Below, in pieces: positions 1 to 10,384 of a DNA stretch of 64,000 nt. Where the stretch lies: positions 1,657,501 to 1,721,500 of the forward strand of contig NZ_CP098242.1 of assembly GCF_027118995.1 (NCBI RefSeq), given 5' to 3'. How positions within the stretch are numbered: position 1 is the first letter of the stretch; the number at the start of each line of letters is the position of its first letter. The translations under genes and the position numbers were made by a program. Under the pieces are notes generated by a model. The model saw nothing but the letters and a program-made list of their open reading frames with translations. It was not told the origin of the DNA and did no database searches. Source of the stretch: Oxalobacter vibrioformis (GTDB lineage Bacteria; Pseudomonadota; Gammaproteobacteria; Burkholderiales; Burkholderiaceae_D).

Positions 1-1455
<1,455 letters not shown>

Positions 1456-1593
1456 CCCTATAACATTGATTGTTGTAGGAAGCTAAGCTTACATAAAAAA
1501 TATAAGCGTATGTCGTTATGCATCACGCCTAAGCTTCTTTACTTTATTCCCAGATTGGATCATCTGATTTATACTCAGGTGGTCAACAAGTTA

Positions 1594-1709
1594 TGCCTGA
1601 TGACCATAGCAGGTTGGTACCACTCCTTCCCATCCCGAACAGGACAGTGAAACGATTCTGCGCCGATGATAGTGCTGAAACCAGTGTGAAAGTAGGTTAT
1701 TGTCAGGCA
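1594..1709 (+). rRNA. 5S ribosomal RNA
   Basis: About 116 nt starting TGCCTGATGACC and closing with the complementary TGTCAGGCA. It has typical internal 5S motifs (CCCATCCCGAACAGG, GCGCCGATGATAGT). It lies about 140 nt after the 23S gene, the normal rrn order. The 23S-5S spacer holds no tRNA that I can see. Confidence 0.95.
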
Positions 1710-1716
1710 ATTATAT

Positions 1717-1755
1717 GAAAACCCCCATATCCGTAAGGATGTGGGGGTTTTACTT
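1717..1755 (+). terminator. rrn operon terminator
   Basis: A strong hairpin directly after 5S: AAAACCCCCATATCC pairs with GGATGTGGGGGTTTT across a short loop, followed by T-rich sequence. It fits a rho-independent terminator for the rRNA operon. Confidence 0.9.
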
Positions 1756-1796
1756 TTAAAGCTCCCTTCACACATCCCCATGATGTGTTAACCACC

Positions 1797-1836
1797 AAAA
1801 AATCCACTGGCCCATAAAGCAGTGGATTTTTTTTAT
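1797..1836 (+). terminator. second terminator hairpin after the rrn operon
   Basis: AAATCCACTG pairs with CAGTGGATTT across a short loop, followed by a run of T. It may back up the first terminator. Confidence 0.7.
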
Positions 1837-1905
1837 TTTAGGGGGCGCCAGTGGATGCCGGTGTGCCGGAAGGGGCCTGGTATTGCGGAAGCAGCGCGCT
1901 GTGCG

Positions 1906-2120
1906 TCAGAAGAATTTGCTCATGGCCTCGGCACAGGGATGTTCTTCCAGATGGTGGCCGCGCTGGGGCTGGGTGCAGATAGAGTGGCTCATGCAGTAGT
2001 TGTATCACCCGCAGTTGACGGTCAATCTGTGAGGCCTTATTGCCGTCTCTACCGGTTTGCCGGAGAATATGTCCGCCATTGCACGATAGCTTCATGCGCT
2101 GGGCGAGACAGAAAATATTA
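1906..2120 (-). pseudogene. decayed paralogue of the 120-aa hypothetical gene at 2495-2857
   Basis: Read on the minus strand, this stretch aligns with the downstream hypothetical gene. It holds YNYCMSHSICTQPQRGHHLE against YNYYMSHSICTQTQRGNHLE, and ends EAMSKFF against ETMAKFF. The middle of the protein, about 36 codons, is missing. An in-frame TGA sits at 2005-2007, just upstream of the conserved core. The 5' part cannot be aligned with confidence. The two copies lie in the same orientation with another broken ORF between them, which suggests tandem duplication followed by decay of this copy. The function is unknown. Confidence 0.7.
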
Positions 2121-2125
2121 GGGAA

Positions 2126-2485
2126 TTGGTAGCACCAACTTTTTCGGCGGACCCCATTGATCTCCATGCCTTTGGTATCTTGGCTTGCGGTATCGGGGAG
2201 GCTGACGCCTTTTATGTGGCTGATTATGGTGATGGTATGCTGGTCGCAGTGTTGACGGGCGACCTGGTCAGCTCAGGTTGGCAACCGGATCATCAGCGGG
2301 CACTGCTGGTTTTTCCGTAGGTTATCAGCACTTTTGAGCTGGACCATAAATCCGCACTGGTGAATTATCTGCAGGCACTGGGCTATGAGGTAACAGCCGA
2401 TAAAGGAGTGGTTGCTACAAAGGGTTCACAGCAGATTCAGGCGGATTTTGATGACGTTGGAAGGCTGACCAGTCTGAAGGGATAA
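2126..2485 (+). pseudogene. 119-codon ORF of unknown function split by an in-frame amber stop
   Basis: From the TTG at 2126 the frame runs 64 codons to a TAG at 2318-2320. It then continues open in the same frame for 54 more codons to TAA at 2483-2485. The second half has coding-like composition (for example TFELDHKSALVNYLQALGYE). The two halves share one frame with no overlap, so this looks like one gene inactivated by a nonsense mutation. No good ribosome binding site is visible and the true start may be elsewhere. I do not recognise the family. It lies between a degraded and an intact copy of another small gene, in a patch that is decaying overall. Confidence 0.5.
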
Positions 2486-2494
2486 GCGGTTTTT

Positions 2495-2857
2495 TCAGAA
2501 AAATTTGGCCATGGTTTCCGCCCAGGGATTGAGGATCATCCATTCTTCAATGGGCTGGTATCCCCGGTCAACCGCTTCCTGAAAATGAAAGGTGAGTGAA
2601 TCCAGCGCGAGCTGAATCGTGGAGGGAATGTCTTTGGCCCAGGCCGGGTCCTCAAGATGGTTGCCACGTTGCGTCTGCGTACAGATGGAGTGGCTCATGT
2701 AATAGTTGTACCCGCCTTCCGGATTAACGGTCAGAATCAGCCGTATCCGGGTCTGCAAGCCCTTCATGTTGAATAGGTAGCCATCGTGGCATTTTTGAAT
2801 ATTTTCGATATATTCATTATTCTCAAATACCCTGTCTGCTTCGATTCTTGTATCCAT
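2495..2857 (-). CDS. hypothetical protein, 120 aa
   Basis: An intact ORF with ATG at 2857. The protein is soluble-looking, rich in aromatic and acidic residues, with no signal peptide or membrane segment. A decayed second copy lies at 1906-2120, and the shared core (SHSICTQ.QRG.HLE and the ending A.FF) suggests real protein-level conservation. I do not recognise the family. The neighbouring genes give no hint of function. Confidence 0.7.
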   Translation of the reverse strand: MDTRIEADRVFENNEYIENIQKCHDGYLFNMKGLQTRIRLILTVNPEGGYNYYMSHSICTQTQRGNHLEDPAWAKDIPSTIQLALDSLTFHFQEAVDRGYQPIEEWMILNPWAETMAKFF

Positions 2858-2928
2858 ATCTCATTTGTCCGGCCTGAAAAGCGGATAGGCTGTTTTGCCT
2901 GTATTGTTTCTGGCACAGGCGTAAGGTA

Positions 2929-3383
2929 CTATCGTTCGTCAGCGATGATCCTGGCTTTTGAACCATACAGGATCAGCACTTTCTGGCCTTTCGAAAAAAC
3001 GGGACTCGCTCCCTGTGTCAGGGTCACCAGTGAGCCCCCTTCTGTTTCCACGACATATTCAATACCGCCCTGTGAGGTAACGCCTTCTTCAATAGCACCA
3101 CCGGCAACTCCGCCCAAAAGGGCACCGCCTATTGCCCCCAGAATGTGGGAGCGTGTGCCACCACCAATGGCAGAACCTGCTGTTGCGCCTGCCAGTACAC
3201 CAACCGTTTTACCGGTACTGTTTGTGCCGGCAACAGCAACCTGCCGCGAGCTGACAATAACACCAGGTACGGTTTTGCTGACTTTACCGGCCCCTTCGAC
3301 AGAGTAGGTGTCCGGATTGATATTTTGTGTACACCCGTGACAAGGCAAAGGGCTGCAATCAGTAATAAAAATCGGGTTTTCAT
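2929..3383 (-). pseudogene. SlyB/PcpY-like glycine-zipper lipoprotein, frameshifted at the lipobox
   Basis: From ATG at 3383 one frame reads a signal peptide, MKTRFLLLIAALCLVTG. The mature protein starting CTQNINPDTYS lies in another frame. Restoring one base near 3332-3337 (GGTTGT instead of GGTGT) gives LVTG-C, a proper lipobox. The rest has a glycine-zipper membrane hairpin (GVLAGATAGSAIGGG, GAIGGALLGGVAGG) and a C-terminal domain like E. coli SlyB, an outer-membrane lipoprotein of about 155 aa. As read, the frame lacks its export signal and would not be made as a lipoprotein. A sequencing error is possible. Confidence 0.75.
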
Positions 3384-3497
3384 GATCACGGTGCTCTAAA
3401 AAGTTTATTCACGTTAATTTTGCCACGGTTCTGTGGAAACTGGCAGCTTTATTTTATACCGCCTCTTTCCCTTTGGCCTTGTTTTTTATTATGGAAC

Positions 3498-3531
3498 TCC
3501 CCTTCTGAAAGACATCTTCTTTCAGAAGGGG
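3498..3531 (-). terminator. hairpin downstream of the beta-propeller gene
   Basis: CCCCTTCTGAAAGA pairs perfectly with TCTTTCAGAAGGGG (14-bp arms, 6-nt loop), 11 nt beyond the stop codon of the minus-strand gene at 3542. The U-tract on the minus strand is poor, so it may act as a 3' stabilising hairpin or a weak terminator. Confidence 0.55.
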
Positions 3532-3541
3532 TAATGGTTTG

Positions 3542-5521
3542 CTAGCGCCTTACCGGCTGGCTTTGCACGGGGCTGAAATCAATACGGTGGACTTCGCTGA
3601 TGCTGTTGCCGCTGACCTTGCCTTCGACCAGATCGTAACCCATCAGGGCGAAAACCCGGCCTTTCAGGAAGAGCGGGCGGGAGTTGCCATACCAGTCCAC
3701 GCAGGATGCCTTGCAGTTGTCGTTGGTGTTCGGGTTCGGTGAAGCGCCCAGTATGCCCATTTCGGAAAGTGACAGGTTATTGTTTTTTACATAAACAATG
3801 CCGCTTGACACATTGCGAAGCTGTTTCCAGCCGGAAGAGCCGCTTTCCCTGAAGGGCAGCCCGAGGATACCGTTTTTCTCGTTTTCCGGCTTATAGAAGA
3901 AACCATGGCTGCGGGTTTCTCCCTGGGCCGCATTGGCCAACTGGAAAGTGCTGACAGGATTGGCGTACACCATCCGGTCAGTGCCGCCCAGTGCTATGGT
4001 TGTGAAAACCAGGCTGGTATTCTGGGTGCCGACCAAAAGCGCGTTTTTGCCGAGTGCCTCAATGCGGTCGACACTGTGTGACGGCGTGAGTTTGACGGAC
4101 CCGCTTTGCGGGTTTTTCCAGGCAAGTACATAGGCGGTATTTTCTGTGGACTGGCTACGTCCCCAGGTATTGCCTGCGCCATAGAGGAGATAGTTGCCGA
4201 TGTACCGGTTCTGGATGCTGTGTCCTCCCTGTGGTGAGGGCAGCGGATGGTAATTGGCAACAGGGGCGGATTCGGTGCCGTTGCCAAACTGGCTGACAGG
4301 CACACGTAAAAGCGCCAGATCCTTGCTGCTGCCTTCGGATGACCACATGGAAGCGGCAGGGCCTTCTGAGCGCAGCATGACATTCAGATAGCCATCGTCA
4401 CTTTCCAGGAAGGAAAACTGGTCAATCGGGCTGCCCATTGTTTTGATCGCGGTAGGAGCCTGCCTGGTATCCAGCGGCAGCCTGAAAACAGAAGCGCTTA
4501 CAGGAGGAGCCGTATTGGCAGTGCGGTGGTTATAGCGGGCATAAGACGCTGTCCAGATATAGACAGCATCTTTTGAGACATAAAACTCACGGCCGGCAGG
4601 CGCCAGTACACCGGTTGCCGTGCACTGCATATCCGGTTTTGAAAGATCACAGACTTGTACGGTATGAAGGGCAATCTGGGTCCGGGTCGGATCAAGGTCT
4701 TCATCCGTGCGGTATATCTGTGTTGCCGGCGCGATTCGTTTGAAGTCACCTGCTTTGCCGTCCTGCCAGGAGCGCACGGCCGGGAAAAAATCCAGCGGAT
4801 TGGCCGCATGAAAATTGAGGTAAAGCGGTGTATAGAAGATCAGCTTGTCTCCGATCAGGCGGCTTGCATAGTTGCGTGACGAGTAATAATCGTTCGAGCG
4901 CAGCACATGCGTGGACTTGTAGCTGAGTTGGCCGTTACGGTCGATAGTGAAGAGCACCACTTCCGTGCCGCCCTTGCTGTAGCTGTAGCCGATAACAGCA
5001 ATGGTGTTGCCGGATATCAGCATTTCATCGTACCAGGCATGTCCGGATGAGCCGGGCGCATAGGCGTCAATCATGGAAACCGGTGCGAGACGGCTGTTGC
5101 CGACATCAACCGTGAAAAGCCGTCCCCTACGGAGAACGACTAGATGATTGCCGTGCACCTTGACGATACCGCCTTCATCCACGCCGGCGGTCTGCGTATT
5201 GGTGACGGATTCGGATTCCTCTTGTGCCTTATCCGCAGCAACAGAATCCTGCGCCATCATGGCCATTGGCGCTGCGGCTACGGCTGATTCTTTTTTTGTC
5301 ATTGCCATTTCGGATTGGCTGCGTGTCGGCTGTGCATCGATCTTGCTCTTTTTGCCGGCCAGCCATTCGTTGAGCTCGGCCTCTGATTTGAATGCGGTAA
5401 GGGTATTATTCTGTTTGCCGCCGAAGATGCTCCAAGCCGTTGCCGGAGACGCAGCGGTGAAACCGACCACGATAATCAGGGCAGGTTTCAGGAATAGACG
5501 GGAAAACAAAGAACGGGTCAT
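3542..5521 (-). CDS. secreted C-terminal beta-propeller domain protein
   Basis: 659 aa from the ATG at 5521, which follows AGGAG with five bases between. An in-frame ATG 17 codons upstream lacks such a site. A signal peptide (residues 1-29, ending SPATA) is followed by a low-complexity linker, then by a long region with the repeated strand pattern of the beta-propeller family PF09826 (for example TQTAGVDEGGIVKVHGNHLVV, NRYIGNYLLYG). Members are exported proteins of unknown activity. The gene is monocistronic, with a hairpin behind it. The family call rests on the DEGGIVK.HG signature and the length. No enzymatic residues are evident. Confidence 0.8.
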   Translation of the reverse strand: MTRSLFSRLFLKPALIIVVGFTAASPATAWSIFGGKQNNTLTAFKSEAELNEWLAGKKSKIDAQPTRSQSEMAMTKKESAVAAAPMAMMAQDSVAADKAQEESESVTNTQTAGVDEGGIVKVHGNHLVVLRRGRLFTVDVGNSRLAPVSMIDAYAPGSSGHAWYDEMLISGNTIAVIGYSYSKGGTEVVLFTIDRNGQLSYKSTHVLRSNDYYSSRNYASRLIGDKLIFYTPLYLNFHAANPLDFFPAVRSWQDGKAGDFKRIAPATQIYRTDEDLDPTRTQIALHTVQVCDLSKPDMQCTATGVLAPAGREFYVSKDAVYIWTASYARYNHRTANTAPPVSASVFRLPLDTRQAPTAIKTMGSPIDQFSFLESDDGYLNVMLRSEGPAASMWSSEGSSKDLALLRVPVSQFGNGTESAPVANYHPLPSPQGGHSIQNRYIGNYLLYGAGNTWGRSQSTENTAYVLAWKNPQSGSVKLTPSHSVDRIEALGKNALLVGTQNTSLVFTTIALGGTDRMVYANPVSTFQLANAAQGETRSHGFFYKPENEKNGILGLPFRESGSSGWKQLRNVSSGIVYVKNNNLSLSEMGILGASPNPNTNDNCKASCVDWYGNSRPLFLKGRVFALMGYDLVEGKVSGNSISEVHRIDFSPVQSQPVRR

Positions 5522-5791
5522 GGTGGCTCCTGTATGCGGGTTATTCTGTTTTTTTGTGGATACTTCCTGCATGTTTGTCCGGGCGGAAGGTAAAACATTT
5601 TCAGGATGGCACAGGCGTCACGATCTGCATGACACGGCAGAAAACGCCACCGCCATTACAGCATAAAATTTTTCGAACCCCCTTGATGAGCTGCGGGGAT
5701 TTGTAACAAAAGATAACGGGGCGAAGACCATGCCTTCCCTCCTGTATGGACAGTGGAGGATGAAAATACCCGCTGGCCGGTTTACAAAATG

Positions 5792-6598
5792 TTACAGCTG
5801 TTCTTCTGCCTGGACATTTTCAATCTGCTGGCGCATCCATTCCTGCAGCCCGTCAACCCAGCGCTTAGCCAAAAGGCCGGTTTCCAGGCGGATGATATCT
5901 GCCTTGTCGTAGAGTTCGGAAAAAGCGATACCGGGCGCCTGCTTGAAGGCAAGGGCGACGATGTTCGCACCATGCACTTCAGGCATCCAGATAACTGCGT
6001 CAAAAGCGCCGTATATGGCTTCCAGGCTTTTGTGCCGGTTTGAGTCGGCACCGAAAATATTCACTGTCATCATCCCGTCCGGGGTGAGGCAATTGGCACA
6101 GGCCTTGTAAAACTCGGGGGTATCGATAGCCGGTGCGAGGGCGTGCTCATCATACAGATCCACCTGCAGGATATCGATGTTGTTCTTTCTTGCCTGTGAC
6201 CGGACATAATCCATGGCATCGCCCTCAATCACGCGAAGCCGTTTATCATCGGGGGGCAGGTAAAAGGATTCATGGCAGATGTTAATGACATGCGGGTTGA
6301 GCTCGACGGCGGTTACTTTTGCTTCCGGGAAGTTGTGATAGCAGAATTTGGTAAGAGCGGCGCTGCCAAGACCGAGCTGGACGATGTGCGCAGGCTGTTT
6401 CTTAAAAAGCATCCACATCATCATCTGCTGGATGTATTCGAGCACGATTTCCACCGGGTTATTTATGCGCATGGCTCCCTGAATCCATTCGGTACCCAGA
6501 TGCAGGACAAGCAGGCCATCCTGCTCAGACAAGGTCGCTTTGGGGTAATAGTTTTTACCACTTCCGGTATTTTGTTTGTTTTTCTTTTTTTTCCGCAT
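5792..6598 (-). CDS. spermidine synthase-like methyltransferase-fold protein
   Basis: 268 aa. A basic N-terminus is followed by a Rossmann-fold core: QLGLGSAALTKFCYHNFP (SAM or decarboxylated-SAM motif I), VTAVELNPHVINICH (motif II acidic residue) and VIEGDAMDYV, then DILQVDLYDEHA. This is the pattern of the SpeE family of aminopropyltransferases. Such stand-alone relatives are usually annotated spermidine synthase-like, and polyamine activity is not proven. The ATG directly abuts the TAA of the upstream pseudouridine synthase gene (TAAATG), so the two are probably translationally coupled. Confidence 0.8.
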   Translation of the reverse strand: MRKKKKNKQNTGSGKNYYPKATLSEQDGLLVLHLGTEWIQGAMRINNPVEIVLEYIQQMMMWMLFKKQPAHIVQLGLGSAALTKFCYHNFPEAKVTAVELNPHVINICHESFYLPPDDKRLRVIEGDAMDYVRSQARKNNIDILQVDLYDEHALAPAIDTPEFYKACANCLTPDGMMTVNIFGADSNRHKSLEAIYGAFDAVIWMPEVHGANIVALAFKQAPGIAFSELYDKADIIRLETGLLAKRWVDGLQEWMRQQIENVQAEEQL

Positions 6599-7534
6599 TT
6601 AAAGTCTCAATTGCTGTGTGCTTTCAAAATAGCGTTGTGCCCCGGTGACCGGGTCTGTAAAGGCAATGGCTTTTGCCAGCAGTTGCAGCGGACTGGCAAA
6701 AGCGTCATTCCGGCTTTTTTCATCGGCTTCTTCCGGCCACAGCTCAGGGTATATCCGGTCATTGAGAATAGGAAGACCCATGCCCATCATCTGAACCCGC
6801 AGCTGATGTTTTTTCCCTGTCAGTGGTTGCAGGGCATATCGTGCCAGCGCGTTTTTTGATTCCAGCAAACGGATTGTCGTTTCGGCATTGGGCTTTCCCG
6901 GGACTTCTTTCATCTGCATGAAGGACTCCCCGCTTTGGACAAGACAGCTGCGATAAAGAGAGGGCAGGGGGATATCCGGACGGTGTGGCGCAATGGCTTC
7001 ATAATGTTTTTCCACCTGCCGGCCATGAAAAAGTACCTGATAGCGTGAACGTGTGGCGGGCTGGACAGAAAAAACCACCAGGCCGGCGGTTTCCCTGTCT
7101 ATACGGTGTATGGGGGAAAGCGTGTTGATATTCAGGCGGCGCTTCAGGCGTACCAGCAGGGTTTCCTGTAGATAGCGGCCCGAGGGGATGACGGGTAAAA
7201 AGTGGGGTTTGTCTGCAACGACAATCCACTCATCCTGATAAATAACGGTTTCGGTAAACGGAACCAGTGTCTCTGCGGGCAGACTCCGGTAATAGTAAAG
7301 CAGATTGCCATGCGCATACGATTGCCCTGGCTGGATGCGTCTGCCGCTGGCATCCAGTACCTTCCCCTGCCGGATGCGTGATTGCCAGTCATTGCGGCTG
7401 ACTGCCGGAAAACGTGCTGCCAGAAAATCCTCATAGCTTGTCCATGACCCTGCCGGAAGAAAGACACGGCTGGGGCTGATACCATCGCGTGTCGGTGGTG
7501 CAGCCTGACGTGTCTGTTGGCGGGGCGTCTGCAT
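6599..7534 (-). CDS. RluA-family pseudouridine synthase
   Basis: 311 aa from the ATG at 7534 (MQTPRQQ). A longer frame to 7606 has no better start. The core shows the RluA motif HRIDRETAGLVVFS with the catalytic Asp (standard HRLDR.TSG), followed by KHYEAI and the later NDRIYPELWPE region. It would isomerise specific uridines in rRNA or tRNA. The N-terminal part (VFLPAGSWTSYEDFLAARF) fits an S4-like RNA-binding region. The target is not predictable from sequence. It is the first gene of a two-gene operon with the spermidine synthase-like gene. Confidence 0.85.
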   Translation of the reverse strand: MQTPRQQTRQAAPPTRDGISPSRVFLPAGSWTSYEDFLAARFPAVSRNDWQSRIRQGKVLDASGRRIQPGQSYAHGNLLYYYRSLPAETLVPFTETVIYQDEWIVVADKPHFLPVIPSGRYLQETLLVRLKRRLNINTLSPIHRIDRETAGLVVFSVQPATRSRYQVLFHGRQVEKHYEAIAPHRPDIPLPSLYRSCLVQSGESFMQMKEVPGKPNAETTIRLLESKNALARYALQPLTGKKHQLRVQMMGMGLPILNDRIYPELWPEEADEKSRNDAFASPLQLLAKAIAFTDPVTGAQRYFESTQQLRL

Positions 7535-7799
7535 TGTTGTGCGGGATGGTCCGGTTCTGGTGTTACACGGGATTATTACATATTGCGCCTGAGGAAGCGA
7601 CGTCAAAAGTCATTCGTGTCAGGCTGGCGGCGTTATGAAAAAATGGCGACATGATGGTGCTGAATACAACAGTCAGGGAAAAAATGTTCACAGGTTGTTG
7701 CAATCGGTTTGGTCATTTGCGCAGATGGCGGTAACCTAACAGGAAATCAGTCATTCATGCGAATAAACAACCGGTGGTTTCGGGGGATGGGAGAATGTC

Positions 7800-9059
7800 A
7801 TGAAAGGAAGGAACGCTTTTTATGCGCAGTCCGGTGGTGTAACGGCTGTGATCAATGCCTCAGCCTGCGGGGTGATTGAAACGGCGCGCAAGCATCCGGA
7901 CAAAATCAGCAAGGTCTACGCCGGTTTGAATGGCATCGTGGGTGCGCTGACGGAAGAGCTGGTTGATACCAGTATTGAGACGGATGCCGATATTGCGAAG
8001 CTGCGTTATACCCCTGCCGGGGCATTTGGCTCCTGCCGCCTGAAGCTGGCGGACCCGCAGGTCGACAGCCGGGGTTTCGAGCGTCTGATTGATGTTTTCC
8101 GGGCACACGATATCGGGTATTTCTTTTACAACGGCGGGGGAGATTCTGCCGATACCTGTTTCAAGGTATCCCAGCTTTCCACACTGATGGGTTATCCGGT
8201 ACAGGCGATCCATGTGCCAAAAACCATTGATAATGATCTTCCGCTGACAGACAATTGCCCGGGATTCGGATCCGTTGCCAAATATGTTGCGGTGTCCACA
8301 CTCGAGGCATCTTTTGACGTGCGGGCCATGTCAAAAACCTCAACCCGGATTTTTGTTTTTGAAGTGATGGGACGGCATGCCGGGTGGATCGCTGCGGCTG
8401 GCGGGCTGGCAATGGATTATGGTATTCCTGTTGTGATCCTGTTTCCCGAGATCGAATTTAATGAGGAAAAATTCCTGGCGCGAGTGGATGAAAACGTCAG
8501 GCGTTTCGGTTACTGTACGGTCGTTGTGTCAGAAGGATGCAAATACCCGAATGGTGAATTCATTGCCGATCAGGGGGCACGTGATGTATTTGGCCATGCG
8601 CATCTGGGCGGGGCCGCGCCGATCCTGGCAAACATGATCCGCAACAAACTGGGTCATCCTTTTCACTGGGCGGTAGCCAATTACCTGCAGCGTGCGGCCC
8701 GTCATCTGGCGTCAGCGGTGGATGTGCAGCATGCCTATGAGCTGGGGTGTGCTGCCGTCAATCTGGCACTGGAAGGCTGCAACTCGGTGATGCCGACCAT
8801 TGAGCGCGTATCCGATGCGCCTTATCAGTACCGGATTGGCATGGCAGACCTGAAAAATGTGGCCAATGTGGAAAAGCACATGCCCATGAGTTTTATCAGC
8901 GATGATGGTTTTGGCATTACCGAGGCGTGCCGGCACTACCTGCTTCCCCTCATACAGGGCGAGGATTATCCGCCATATGGGAGCAATGGCCTGCCGCAGT
9001 ACATCACACTGAAAAACGAACTGGTTCCCCGAAAACTGCCGCCCTTTCAGATCGCCTAA
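7800..9059 (+). CDS. pfp: pyrophosphate-dependent 6-phosphofructokinase
   Basis: 419 aa, preceded by GGGAGAATGTC. It shows both residues that mark the PPi-dependent type: NGGGDSADT (Asp in the position held by Gly in ATP enzymes) and PKTIDNDL (Lys replacing the Gly of PGTIDND). Further family motifs are EVMGRHAGW and the C-terminal substrate region. The enzyme interconverts fructose 6-phosphate and fructose 1,6-bisphosphate using pyrophosphate, reversibly, in the cytoplasm. An IS element starts only 17 bases after the stop codon, so its natural 3' context has been replaced. Confidence 0.93.
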   Translation: MKGRNAFYAQSGGVTAVINASACGVIETARKHPDKISKVYAGLNGIVGALTEELVDTSIETDADIAKLRYTPAGAFGSCRLKLADPQVDSRGFERLIDVFRAHDIGYFFYNGGGDSADTCFKVSQLSTLMGYPVQAIHVPKTIDNDLPLTDNCPGFGSVAKYVAVSTLEASFDVRAMSKTSTRIFVFEVMGRHAGWIAAAGGLAMDYGIPVVILFPEIEFNEEKFLARVDENVRRFGYCTVVVSEGCKYPNGEFIADQGARDVFGHAHLGGAAPILANMIRNKLGHPFHWAVANYLQRAARHLASAVDVQHAYELGCAAVNLALEGCNSVMPTIERVSDAPYQYRIGMADLKNVANVEKHMPMSFISDDGFGITEACRHYLLPLIQGEDYPPYGSNGLPQYITLKNELVPRKLPPFQIA

Positions 9060-9138
9060 AAAAGCCAGTCTCCATTGGTAATCCCCCCACAGAATAGTTT
9101 GAATTGGAAGTAGAATTTTCTTATGAAGGAGGTTCTAC

Positions 9139-9405
9139 ATGAAGAAGTCGAGATTTACCGATAGCCAGATCATGGCGATATTAAAGCAGGCCGAATCCGG
9201 GATTCCCGTACCGGAGTTATGCCGGGAACATGGGATGAGTTCAGCAGCGTTTTACAAATGGCGAGCCAAATATGGCGGCATGGACACTGCCATGATAACC
9301 AGGATGAAAGAACTCGAAGCTGAAAATACCCGTCTCAAGAAGATGTACGCTGAAGAGCGCCTCAAAGCCGAGATACTCAAAGAAGCCATCGAAAAAAAGT
9401 GGTAA
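9139..9405 (+). CDS. IS3-family transposase OrfA
   Basis: 88 aa with an N-terminal helix-turn-helix (residues about 6-50, [19 protein letters not shown].., [20 protein letters not shown]) and a C-terminal leucine-zipper-like helix. It is preceded by AAGGAGG. It binds the IS ends and, fused to OrfB by frameshifting, forms the transposase. The sequence type is that of the IS51/IS407-like part of the IS3 family. It ends in the slippery region at 9393. Confidence 0.92.
   Translation: MKKSRFTDSQIMAILKQAESGIPVPELCREHGMSSAAFYKWRAKYGGMDTAMITRMKELEAENTRLKKMYAEERLKAEILKEAIEKKW
9393..9399 (+). promoter_or_regulatory. programmed -1 frameshift site A_AAA_AAG
   Basis: In the orfA frame the codons GAA AAA AAG TGG TAA contain the canonical heptamer A AAA AAG. 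Slipping one base back joins orfA to the orfB frame, which opens here. This is the standard way IS3 elements make the OrfAB transposase. Confidence 0.85.
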
Positions 9406-10226
9406 GGCCATCTCAACGGCGGGAGATGGCTAGGCGAGCCGTTGCCGACAAGAGGATATCCATCCGTCTGTCCTGCGAGACATTCGGGGTCAGTCAAACT
9501 TGTTACCGGTATCAAAGCCGGAAAAATGCCGAAAACGAACAGATTGCCCAATGGCTGATGCGACTGACAGACAACAACCGCAACTGGGGATTTGGCCTGT
9601 GTTATCTGCACCTGCGCAACGTCAAAGGATTTGGCTGGAACCACAAACGCGTCTATCGCATTTATCGTGAACTTGAATTAAACCTTCGTATCCGTCCCAA
9701 AAAGCGCATGACAGGGGAAAAGCCGGAAATCCTGAGTGTTCCCCAAAAGAGCAACCAGGTCTGGTCGATGGATTTCATGCATGACCAACTGGAAGATGGC
9801 AGAAGCTTTCGGTTATTGAACCTCATTGATGACTTTAACCGGGAAGCGCTGGGTGTCGAAGCCGACTTCTCCATGCCTTCAGAAAGGGTTATTCGCTGTC
9901 TGGAACAAATCATTTCATGGCGAGGGTCGCCTCAAGTGATCCGTTGCGATAACGGCCCGGAATACGTCAGCGCCACATTGCAGAACTGGGCACATAAAAG
10001 AGGCATCCGAATCGAGTATATCCAGCCGGGGAAACCCCAACAAAATGCTTATGTGGAGCGCTTTAACCGGACAGTGCGATATGAATGGCTGGCTCAATAT
10101 CTGTTTACCTCAATTGCAGAGGTACAGGATTTCGCTACCCGATGGGTCTGGCATTATAATCATGAACGCCCAAACATGGCCTTGGGCGGCATCACACCTA
10201 AACACCGGTTGGCCATGACCGCATAA
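9399..10226 (+). CDS. IS3-family transposase OrfB (rve/DDE integrase domain)
   Basis: 275 aa in the -1 frame relative to orfA. A HTH_21-type N-terminal region ([20 protein letters not shown]) is followed by an intact DDE core: [10 protein letters not shown], the second Asp in [10 protein letters not shown], and the Glu in [11 protein letters not shown]. The C-terminal motif [11 protein letters not shown] is typical. It is probably made as an OrfAB fusion, because the GTG at 9399 lies inside the slippery site. The frame is intact, so the element may be active. Confidence 0.92.
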   Translation: MVRPSQRREMARRAVADKRISIRLSCETFGVSQTCYRYQSRKNAENEQIAQWLMRLTDNNRNWGFGLCYLHLRNVKGFGWNHKRVYRIYRELELNLRIRPKKRMTGEKPEILSVPQKSNQVWSMDFMHDQLEDGRSFRLLNLIDDFNREALGVEADFSMPSERVIRCLEQIISWRGSPQVIRCDNGPEYVSATLQNWAHKRGIRIEYIQPGKPQQNAYVERFNRTVRYEWLAQYLFTSIAEVQDFATRWVWHYNHERPNMALGGITPKHRLAMTA

Positions 10227-10263
10227 CGCTACTTCCGATCCACCCTAAAAAGGGGGGATTACC

Positions 10264-10384
10264 GCAGGGCATCTTCAATGGATGCAGACTGGATCATATT
10301 GACAGCCGGGCCATAAGAACTGATGCCCAGCATCATAATGAACAACAGGGATAAGGTAGCAATGATACGGGTTTTGATTGTCAT
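10264..10384 (-). pseudogene. 5' stub of a methyl-accepting chemotaxis protein gene, cut off by the IS
   Basis: From ATG at 10384 (preceded by GAGGAAAAAAGAA) the minus strand reads 40 codons: MTIKTRIIATLSLLFIMMLG (an N-terminal cytoplasmic stretch and first membrane helix), then the start of a periplasmic domain (SSYGPAVNMIQSASIEDAL). This is the standard opening of four-helix-bundle chemoreceptors. The frame stops exactly at the right end of the IS3 element. The rest of the receptor is not found on the other side of the IS, where pfp lies. The gene was therefore truncated by insertion plus deletion. Confidence 0.75.

Larger units (their letters stand above)
9077..10263 (+). mobile_element. 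IS3-family insertion sequence (about 1.19 kb, orfA/orfB)
   Basis: The ends are inverted repeats: GGTAATCCCCCC at 9077-9088 and GGGGGGATTACC at 10252-10263. A second block of similarity inside (GGAAGTAG on both ends) strengthens the match. It carries orfA and an overlapping orfB in the -1 frame. No clear target-site duplication is visible at either choice of boundary. The left flank is the intergenic DNA after pfp, and the right flank is the start of a chemoreceptor gene. This suggests that an adjacent deletion removed DNA on the left side. Confidence 0.9.

Noticed and set aside
1594..1836. CRISPR or tRNA near 5S
   Set aside because: Only terminator hairpins are present. No repeat-spacer pattern or cloverleaf was found here or elsewhere apart from tRNA-His.
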